The translations under genes and the position numbers were made by a program. The notes beneath the pieces were generated by a model. It was not told the DNA's origin. It saw only the letters and a list, made by a program, of their open reading frames with translations, and did not search any database. From Acidimicrobiaceae bacterium (GTDB taxonomy: Bacteria > Actinomycetota > Acidimicrobiia > Acidimicrobiales > RAAP-2): a stretch of 64,000 bases of DNA. The DNA lies in contig PLKM01000015.1 of NCBI GenBank assembly GCA_003141095.1, forward strand, positions 22,931 through 86,930, given 5' to 3'. Positions 1-7,385 of this stretch are shown piece by piece; positions within the stretch are counted from its first letter, which is position 1; the number at the start of each line of letters is the position of its first letter.

Positions 1-1
1 C

Positions 2-502
2 GCCCTTTCGATTCAGGCCGGCACCTCCAATCTCCCGGCCATTGTTTCGAGCACCCTCGCCCACCCCAACTGGGTCTCGGGGCCGTCGCGGCTTTTGGCG
101 CTCGTAGCCCTGGTGATCGTGATCATCGCCGAAACCGGCAGGCTGCCGGTCGATAATCCCGCAACCCACCTCGAACTCACCATGATTCACGAGGCCATGA
201 TCCTGGAATACGCGGGGCCGGAGTTGGCGCTCGTGACCCTCGGTGGCGCGATGCGTCTCGGACTGCTCTTCTCGCTCGTCGCCAACCTCTTCTTCCCGTG
301 GGGCATTGGTTCGAATGGATCACTCGTTGGCCTTCTCGTGGGCGTGCTCGCGCTCGCGCTCAAGACGTCGGTGATCGCAGTGGGCGTGTCGCTCATCGAG
401 ATCCACAGCGCCAAACTTCGTCTCTTTCGTCTACCCGAGCTGCTCGCCGGTGCCTTTGTGATGTCGGTGCTCGCAGTGATCACGGGACTGGTGACGCGAT
501 GA
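2..502 (+). CDS. HyfC/HycD (NuoH)-like membrane subunit of a group-4-hydrogenase-related complex, 5' truncated by window edge
   Basis: Reading frame open to the window start; motif AETGRLPVDNPATHLELTMIHEAMILEYAGPELAL typical of HyfC/HycD/NuoH; followed by HyfE/F/G-like genes. Confidence 0.85.
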   Translation, partial: ALSIQAGTSNLPAIVSSTLAHPNWVSGPSRLLALVALVIVIIAETGRLPVDNPATHLELTMIHEAMILEYAGPELALVTLGGAMRLGLLFSLVANLFFPWGIGSNGSLVGLLVGVLALALKTSVIAVGVSLIEIHSAKLRLFRLPELLAGAFVMSVLAVITGLVTR

Positions 503-1158
503 ACGCCGCCACCTACACCGGCGCGCTGGAGCTGGCGGCGGGAGCCGTGCTCGTCTCTGCCGTGATGACCCTGTGGCGGCGTCAGGTGCGCACCATCGTC
601 ACCATGCTCAGCCTCCAGGGCATTTCATTGGCGGCCGTCGCGTTGATTCTCGCGGCGCACGAACACGACGGCGCGCTCGCCCTCACCGGTCTCCTGGTTC
701 TCATCGTGAAGGGTGTCATCGTACCCGGTCTGTTGCGCCGGATCGCCCGTCTTGATCCGCGTTCGCGTGAAACGACGCCCCTCGTGAACGTGCCGGCTTC
801 CCTGGTCTTTGCCGCGGTGCTCATTGTCTTGTCCTACGTCGTGAGCGCCCGGGTGACGTCGGTGGCGCCGTCGGTGGCGACTCGCATGGTGCCCATCGGT
901 GTCGCGACCGTACTCGTCGGGTACTTCATGCTCGTGACGCGACGTCGGGCCGTCTCCAAGGTTGTCGGTCTCATCCTCGTCGACAACGGCATCGCGCTCG
1001 TCACCTTCCTTCTGACGTCCGGCGTGCCCCTGATTGTCGAACTGGGATCATCCCTCGACGTCTTGTTGGTCGTGGTGGTCTTGCAGTTCCTCGTCATCAA
1101 CATGGGCGAGCAGCTTCGACGCTCCGAACTCGATCAGATGAAGGAGCTCCACGACTGA
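499..1158 (+). CDS. HyfE-like membrane subunit
   Basis: ATG at 499 overlaps the previous stop (ATGA); hydrophobic 219 aa protein in the position of HyfE/HycP; position in operon. Confidence 0.75.
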   Translation: MNAATYTGALELAAGAVLVSAVMTLWRRQVRTIVTMLSLQGISLAAVALILAAHEHDGALALTGLLVLIVKGVIVPGLLRRIARLDPRSRETTPLVNVPASLVFAAVLIVLSYVVSARVTSVAPSVATRMVPIGVATVLVGYFMLVTRRRAVSKVVGLILVDNGIALVTFLLTSGVPLIVELGSSLDVLLVVVVLQFLVINMGEQLRRSELDQMKELHD

Positions 1159-2624
1159 TGCTCTGCGAAATCACCCTCGTCGTCCCGCTGCTGGTGGGTA
1201 TGCTCGCCGCCGCGTGCCCGTGGCATCGCTGGATTGGTTGGACCATGGCGGGATCCTCCGCGACCGTACTGGCCCTCGGCGTGGCCCTGTGCCTGCGAAC
1301 AGCGTCCAAGGCGCCGATCACGGCGCTGCACGGATTCCTTCGCGCCGACTCCCTCAGCTCCTTCATGGTCGTCGTCATCGGCGTGGTGTCGCTGCTCGCC
1401 ACGCTCCAAACGCCGCGCACCATGCGCCAGGAGATGGAGGCGGGCATCACCACGCGTCGCTACGCCGGCCACTACGCCACGTTGATGCAAGCCTTCATCA
1501 CCTGCATGCTGCTCGCCGTGCTGGCGGCGAACCTCGGCGTGCTGTGGGTCTCCATCGAGGCCACGACGATCGCCACGACGTTCCTCGTCAGCCACCGGCG
1601 CACCGATAGGTCGCTCGAGGCCTCCTGGAAGTACCTGATGCTGTGCTCGGTCGGCATCGCCCTCGCCTTCTTCGGCACCGTGCTCGTCTACTTCGCCGAG
1701 CTGCACGTCGGCGGAGGGCATCTCCAGAGCGCGTCACTCGACTGGACGTCGGTGATGGCCAGTGCCCATCACCTCAATCCCGACGTGATGCGTCTCGCGC
1801 TCGCCTTGCTGATCCTGGGCTACGGCACCAAGGTGGGGCTGGTGCCGATGCATAGCTGGCTTCCCGACGCGCACAGCCAAGCCCCCGCGCCCGTGTCGGC
1901 ATTGATGTCGGGCGTGCTGCTGTCGGTCGCCTTCTACGCCCTCTTGCGCTTCAAGGCGATTGCCGACGCCGCGTTGGGTCCAGCCTTTCCACGCGAGCTC
2001 TTCATCGTCGTCGGCCTCGCCTCACTGGTACTCGCCGCGACGATGCTAATCGCCCAGCGCGACTACAAGCGCATGCTGGCCTATTCGAGCATTGAGCACA
2101 TGGGACTGCTCGCGCTGGGCGCCGCCGCCGGAAGTCCCCTCGCCATCGCCGCGGTCCTTCTGCACATTCTCGGTCACGGTGTCACCAAGTCGGTGCTGTT
2201 CCTCTCGTCGGGCGAGATCCACCACGCCGCCGGAACCACCGAGATCGCGAAGGTCTCCGGACTCTTGTCACGACAGCCGGTGCTCGGCGGCGTCTTCGGC
2301 TTCGGCCTGCTCGCGCTCTTGGGATTCCCCCCCTTCAGCCTCTTCGTCAGCGAGTTCACCATGGCCCGGGCCGAGGTGGACTCCGGGCTCTGGTGGGTCG
2401 TCGCCCTGTCGCTCGTCTGTCTCGCGGTGATCTTCGGGGCCATAGCCATGCATGGTCGACAGATGCTCCTGGGCGACGCGGTGACGACCAACGGACCCAC
2501 CGCGACCGTTCGATCGGTCGCGCTTCCGCTCATCACGGGTCTCGTGTTCTGTGCGGTAATCGGCATCTCGGCGTGGCCCCTCCAGTCACTGCTGCACGAC
2601 GCGGCTCGCGTGGTGGTGCGATGA
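1158..2624 (+). CDS. HyfF-like proton-conducting membrane transporter (NuoL/M/N family)
   Basis: 488 aa, antiporter-like motif KVGLVPMHSWLPDAHSQAPAPVSALMSG; operon context. Confidence 0.88.
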   Translation: MLCEITLVVPLLVGMLAAACPWHRWIGWTMAGSSATVLALGVALCLRTASKAPITALHGFLRADSLSSFMVVVIGVVSLLATLQTPRTMRQEMEAGITTRRYAGHYATLMQAFITCMLLAVLAANLGVLWVSIEATTIATTFLVSHRRTDRSLEASWKYLMLCSVGIALAFFGTVLVYFAELHVGGGHLQSASLDWTSVMASAHHLNPDVMRLALALLILGYGTKVGLVPMHSWLPDAHSQAPAPVSALMSGVLLSVAFYALLRFKAIADAALGPAFPRELFIVVGLASLVLAATMLIAQRDYKRMLAYSSIEHMGLLALGAAAGSPLAIAAVLLHILGHGVTKSVLFLSSGEIHHAAGTTEIAKVSGLLSRQPVLGGVFGFGLLALLGFPPFSLFVSEFTMARAEVDSGLWWVVALSLVCLAVIFGAIAMHGRQMLLGDAVTTNGPTATVRSVALPLITGLVFCAVIGISAWPLQSLLHDAARVVVR

Positions 2625-4102
2625 CGGGCATCCGGTCCATCGATGAGATCGGGGTCGATGAACTTCACGGGCGCTCGACGACGCTTCTCGACGCCGGTCA
2701 CCGTTTGGCGACGGTCGTGGCGCACGACGACGGCGATTTCCTACGCGTCGTGTACGTCTTCACCATGGGACCGCCGGACGTGCGACACGAACTCGTGGTC
2801 CGACTCAACGCCACGAGCCCGGTGGTGCCGTCGCTGAGCGATCTCTCCTTCGTCGCGAGCCGGTTCGAGCGAGAGCTCCACGACACCTTCGGCATCGTCC
2901 CTGCCGGCCACCCGTTCGTGCGCCCGCTCGTGCGCCACCAGCACTGGCCCGAGCGCTGGTATCCCCTTCGCCGCGACGCCGGTCCCATGCCGGCGATGCG
3001 CGACGACAGCGCTCCCTATCCGTTCATTGAGGTCCAGGGCGCCGGCGTGTACGAAATTCCGGTCGGCCCGGTGCACGCCGGGCTCATCGAGCCGGGGCAC
3101 TTCCGCTTCTCCGTGGTGGGCGAGACCATATTGAAAATGACCGCCCGGCTGTGGTACGTGCACCGGGGCATCGAGCGGATGCTCCAAGGCGCCGACGTCG
3201 CGAGCGGACTTCAGATCGCCGAGCGGATCTCGGGTGACACCGCCGTCGGCCACTCGCTGGCCTACTGCATGGCCGTGGAGGAAGCCCGCGGGCTCGTCGT
3301 GTCCGACGATGCGTTGGTGCTACGCGCAGTGCTGTTGGAGATGGAACGGCTGTACAACCACGTGGCCGATGTTGGCGCGCTGTGCAATGACGTCAGCTTC
3401 GGCGTCGCCGACGCCCGCGCGTCGGTCATTCGCGAGCAGTTGCTGCGCCTCAACGAATCCGTGACGGGTCATCGGTTCTTGCGCGGTGCGATCAGCGTGG
3501 GTGCGACCAGCGTGAAGAGGCTCCCCAGTCGATCGGAACTTCTCGACGTCGCCGAGCAGTTCGAGGCACTGGTGCGACTCGCAACCTCCAACAGCGTGGT
3601 CGTGGACCGCTTCGAGGGAACGGCCGTGCTTTCGGCGAAAGACGCCCTCGCGATCGGCACGCTCGGTGTCGTGGCCCGGGCATCGGGGCTCGCGATCGAC
3701 GCGCGCGCGCAGCACCCTTTTCTGGCGTCACCCTCCCCCTTCGAGCCGGTGATTCATCAGGCGGGTGACGTGATGGCCCGATTCGACCAACGCGTCGGTG
3801 AAGTTCGCGCCTCGCTGCAGCTCGTCGAACATTTCTGCACGATGGCGACGCCGCTGGCTGGCAGCAGTGAGGTGGTGACGCCCGCCCTAGGCTCGGGGCT
3901 CGGCTTGGTCGAGGGATGGCGCGGCACCATTGTCCATCGCGTGGAACTTGACCGCGACGGAATGATTTCGCGTGGTCGAGTCGTCGATCCGTCCTTTCAT
4001 AACTGGCCCGCCCTTTCCATTGCATTGGCCGACACGATCGTGCCGGATTTCCCGCTGGCCAACAAGAGCTTCAACCTTTCGTACGCCGGCAACGACCTGT
4101 GA
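2621..4102 (+). CDS. HyfG-like (NuoC-NuoD fusion) large subunit lacking NiFe-ligand cysteines
   Basis: ATG at 2621 overlaps HyfF stop; NuoC-like FERELHDTFGIVPAGHPFVRPL; L1-equivalent ERISGDTAVGHS and L2-equivalent DPSFHNW without Cys. Confidence 0.85.
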   Translation: MTGIRSIDEIGVDELHGRSTTLLDAGHRLATVVAHDDGDFLRVVYVFTMGPPDVRHELVVRLNATSPVVPSLSDLSFVASRFERELHDTFGIVPAGHPFVRPLVRHQHWPERWYPLRRDAGPMPAMRDDSAPYPFIEVQGAGVYEIPVGPVHAGLIEPGHFRFSVVGETILKMTARLWYVHRGIERMLQGADVASGLQIAERISGDTAVGHSLAYCMAVEEARGLVVSDDALVLRAVLLEMERLYNHVADVGALCNDVSFGVADARASVIREQLLRLNESVTGHRFLRGAISVGATSVKRLPSRSELLDVAEQFEALVRLATSNSVVVDRFEGTAVLSAKDALAIGTLGVVARASGLAIDARAQHPFLASPSPFEPVIHQAGDVMARFDQRVGEVRASLQLVEHFCTMATPLAGSSEVVTPALGSGLGLVEGWRGTIVHRVELDRDGMISRGRVVDPSFHNWPALSIALADTIVPDFPLANKSFNLSYAGNDL

Positions 4103-4345
4103 TCCACGGTTCGGTTCTTCCGGAGTGCACCCGGTAGCGATACTAGAAACAAGCCAACTCGTTCTTGAGTTCCCGCCAGGTCTGGCCAAGGGTGCCACGG
4201 AGAAGGCCCCTCGACACGCGGTTGCCCGCCGGCTCAGTGCCCCGAGAGAGCCGACGCTCGCGTGACGGATCCTCGCTGATCACTGATCGAGGATCAAGCC
4301 AGGACCTCAAACACAAGGGGCGGTGTTCTTGGATAGTCTGGCCTC

Positions 4346-4777
4346 GTGAAGCGCCTTGTGGCCGCTGCCGTGATAACTGTTGCCTACGCGTGGTGGGCCA
4401 CCAGTGTCGCCCCCTTCACCGCGATTTGCTACGTGCTGATCGCCGTCCCGTCAGTCCTCGCGGTGGTGCTCTACGCCGCTGTGGGTGCCTTTTCACGTGA
4501 CCGGACGGACATCGCGCGCTACTACCAGGCAAGGGCCGGCGACTCGTCGTTCTCGAGCATCACCCCGTGGTTGCTCGTGCTTTGCTGTGTCCTGGCTCTC
4601 GAGAGCGTCGGACTCGCTCTCGGCGGTCGGTCACCGGGCGTCCCCACGCTCAGCACGGCGGTCGATCATCTTCTCGTGGAGCACTGGGAACGCGGCATTC
4701 TCTTCGTGCTGTGGGTATGGGTGGGGGCCAGTCCGCTCTGGCGCCTCTGGCGACAACGACAGAAGAATCAACGCTGA
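4346..4777 (+). CDS. small integral membrane protein
   Basis: 143 aa, GTG start, hydrophobic segments. Confidence 0.6.
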   Translation: MKRLVAAAVITVAYAWWATSVAPFTAICYVLIAVPSVLAVVLYAAVGAFSRDRTDIARYYQARAGDSSFSSITPWLLVLCCVLALESVGLALGGRSPGVPTLSTAVDHLLVEHWERGILFVLWVWVGASPLWRLWRQRQKNQR

Positions 4778-4778
4778 T

Positions 4779-4988
4779 ATGTACGCGACGATCGGCTGGC
4801 TCGTACTCTTAGGGGCCAGCATCCTTATCGAGGCATACGGACGATTCCGGTCGGCGAGGACCTCGAGTCTGGCCCGATTGGGAGCGCTGCTCGCGACACG
4901 GATTCCGGGTCGAGTCGTCCTGCTGCTGATCTGGGTATTTGTCGGCGTGCATCTCTTCGCGCGCTACACCCTTTCCCATCACTCGTAG
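4779..4988 (+). CDS. small membrane protein, 69 aa
   Basis: MYATIGWLVLLGASILIEAYGRF...; immediately downstream of the previous ORF, ATG at 4779. Confidence 0.5.
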   Translation: MYATIGWLVLLGASILIEAYGRFRSARTSSLARLGALLATRIPGRVVLLLIWVFVGVHLFARYTLSHHS

Positions 4989-5136
4989 CGGGCTCGCAAA
5001 ATCGGGCAAACCCGCGGGGTTTCGCACGCGACCTCGTCAAAAGGCGCCGCGCGAGCCAACGTGAGAGATCCCACGAGACGAGCTTGCGTCCAGGGCAGCC
5101 GGGCCGAGCGCTCGAAGAGACGACCCCGGCGAGGGC

Positions 5137-7038
5137 TTACCCGTTGATGAAAGGCCAACTGGCAAGGCGGCGCAGAAGGTTCATCTTCTTCAGCTGGTGG
5201 CTGCTCATTCGACTGATGATGTCGTCCAACGCCGCCACCGCCTCGGCAATATAGGGTCCCTTGTTCAACATGACGCACTCAGCGCGGCCCGCCATCGCCG
5301 CGTCCGAAATCTCCGCGCGCGAGGGCTGACCGGTTCTCGCCATCTGGTCGAGGACCTGCGTCGCCCAGATCACCGGGACATGGGCAGCGTCGCACAGCCA
5401 CAGCATCTCCTCTTGCACCTCGGCGAGTCGTTCAAAGCCGCACTCGATAGCCAGATCACCGCGCGCCACCATGACCCCAACGCAGTTCGAGGCCATCGCC
5501 GCGAGCAGCATCTCCGGCAAGGCGGTGAAGCCCCGCACCGTCTCGATCTTGAGCACGATGCCGATGTCGCCACCCCCCAGCTCTTCGAGATGGTGGCGCA
5601 GGGACGAGACGTCGGACGAGCTCTGGGCGAACGAAAGTTCTACCAAGTCAGCGTGGTCCACCACGAAGCGCAGGATTCGCTCATCGTCGGGGCCGATTGC
5701 GGGAAGGTGAAGGCCGCTGTCGGGCACGTTGATACCCTTCTCCGCTCGAAGCTTCGAGCCCCCGGGTGCCGCCATGGTGATTCGAATGTCCGCGTCGCTC
5801 GAGCGCGTGGCAACGACAACTCCTCCGATTTTCCCGTCGTCGAAGAACACCCGGTCGCCACTGTTTAGCGCCTCGAACACTTCAGGCATCGTGCACCCAA
5901 TCTTGCGTCGGCCCGGCGGCGGTGGTCCGTTGCTCGTCGAGCTGGCCGTGACCCTGGGTCCGTCCGCCGACACGGGCGTGAGGTCTGTCGTAAGCGTCAA
6001 GACGTCACCCACGTGCAGGACCACTGCCTGCTCCAGCGCCGGCAGCGAGCCAACCGCCGCTTCGCGCTTGTCCGTCGTGATCAGCCTGGTGCCCGTGCCA
6101 AGGTACGTGGTGTCGCTGGTCTCGATCCACGCGCCCGCTTCGACGATCGATGTCACCTCGAGTGTTCGCGGCGAGTCTCTGGTGTCGCTCAAGCGGATCT
6201 GGTCGCCGGTGCGTAACGTCGCGAGCCACTCGGCGGGGACCGGTATCGATGGTGGCTGTCCGCCGCGCGAACCTACGGTCGAACCCAACCTGTCCGCCGC
6301 GACCAACAGAGCTCGCGCCGGCGAGACCGAACGACCCAGGGCGTCGCGTTGCGGGCGCAGTCGAACGACCCTCGGACCCGGTTCGATCGGTCCGGTGCGC
6401 AACTTCGGCCCCGGCAGATCCATAAGGATGGGGCACGCGCGCTGGACCTCTCCCGCAGCCCGTCGGATGTTTTGCGCCATTCGCTCCCACTGTGCCGGCT
6501 CGTCGTGGGCACAGTTGATTCGTGCGCAGTCCATGCCCTTTTCCATGAGTTGCGTGACGAGCGCATAGTCGTCGGCGGCCTCGCTGGGCATGGTGACGAG
6601 GATCCGGGTAGACCGACCGGGACGGAGCGGCCCGAGAAGAGCCAGTGTGTTGGTCTCGAGGATGGATCGTCCTTCTCGAAAGCTCACGGCGGTCTCGGTG
6701 CGCGGCCGATCCCCACTGCCGGCGAGCACGTGCAGGTTGTCAATAACCCGTTCAAGGGTCGCGATGACGTGTTCTTCAGTGCGCCCGAGGGACGACAGAC
6801 CCAACTCCGCCAGCGCGTCTTGAATGTCGCGCAGGTCGTACTGGCGCAACGTGAGGTAGTCGATCAGATTCGCCGCGCTCTGCCGGTGACCCGGACGAAC
6901 GCGCTCGAAGATCGACGCCGACTCCACGTGGCGCTGGCGCATCTCGGCGTGAAGGGACTCCAACGTCCGGGTGAGTTCCGCCAGAGAAGGGCCAGGAGCA
7001 GGATGGTCGGCGCAATTATTGTCGAAAGGCATCTCCAC
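5137..7038 (-). CDS. pyruvate-kinase-like protein with N-terminal extension and no C-terminal regulatory domain
   Basis: Motifs LPGPKLRTG, VLKIETVRGF, MVARGDLAIECG, WATQVLDQMARTGQPSRAEISDAAMAGRAECVML. Confidence 0.82.
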   Translation of the reverse strand: MEMPFDNNCADHPAPGPSLAELTRTLESLHAEMRQRHVESASIFERVRPGHRQSAANLIDYLTLRQYDLRDIQDALAELGLSSLGRTEEHVIATLERVIDNLHVLAGSGDRPRTETAVSFREGRSILETNTLALLGPLRPGRSTRILVTMPSEAADDYALVTQLMEKGMDCARINCAHDEPAQWERMAQNIRRAAGEVQRACPILMDLPGPKLRTGPIEPGPRVVRLRPQRDALGRSVSPARALLVAADRLGSTVGSRGGQPPSIPVPAEWLATLRTGDQIRLSDTRDSPRTLEVTSIVEAGAWIETSDTTYLGTGTRLITTDKREAAVGSLPALEQAVVLHVGDVLTLTTDLTPVSADGPRVTASSTSNGPPPPGRRKIGCTMPEVFEALNSGDRVFFDDGKIGGVVVATRSSDADIRITMAAPGGSKLRAEKGINVPDSGLHLPAIGPDDERILRFVVDHADLVELSFAQSSSDVSSLRHHLEELGGGDIGIVLKIETVRGFTALPEMLLAAMASNCVGVMVARGDLAIECGFERLAEVQEEMLWLCDAAHVPVIWATQVLDQMARTGQPSRAEISDAAMAGRAECVMLNKGPYIAEAVAALDDIISRMSSHQLKKMNLLRRLASWPFING

Positions 7039-7385
7039 GCTCCTGGCTCTCTCAGGCCCCCGCTCGTCGATCCCCTTGAGAATCTCTCTCTTGCGACGAC
7101 GAGCGACTATGTAACCTTCGTTGAACTTGCGGCGATGTGCAAGGGCCTAATGTCACTCGCGTCTTCTCGAACGCGAACCCGCTTCGCAATGATGTCGGGG
7201 AGACCCGGCGGATGTTGGACCCGGGGTTCGAGGACGATGTCATCAGCCACGACCCCTTCGCCGCACGCCAACAACCGCTAAGCGAACTCCACCCAAGCGT
7301 GACGCGAGAGCAAGTTAGGTTAGGGATTATGTTTACGGGCGAGCCTCGTTGAATTACACCAGAATGGAAGCAACAGGAGGCATTC

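Noticed and set aside
2393-2620. N-terminal 76 residues of the 569-aa ORF at 2393-4102
   Set aside because: Overlaps the HyfF-like gene out of frame; the real start is the ATG at 2621, coupled to the HyfF stop.
6349-7281. 310-aa plus-strand ORF overlapping the pyruvate-kinase-like gene and the divergent promoter
   Set aside because: Most of it is antisense to PK motifs; the remaining part lies in the promoter region and shows no domain.
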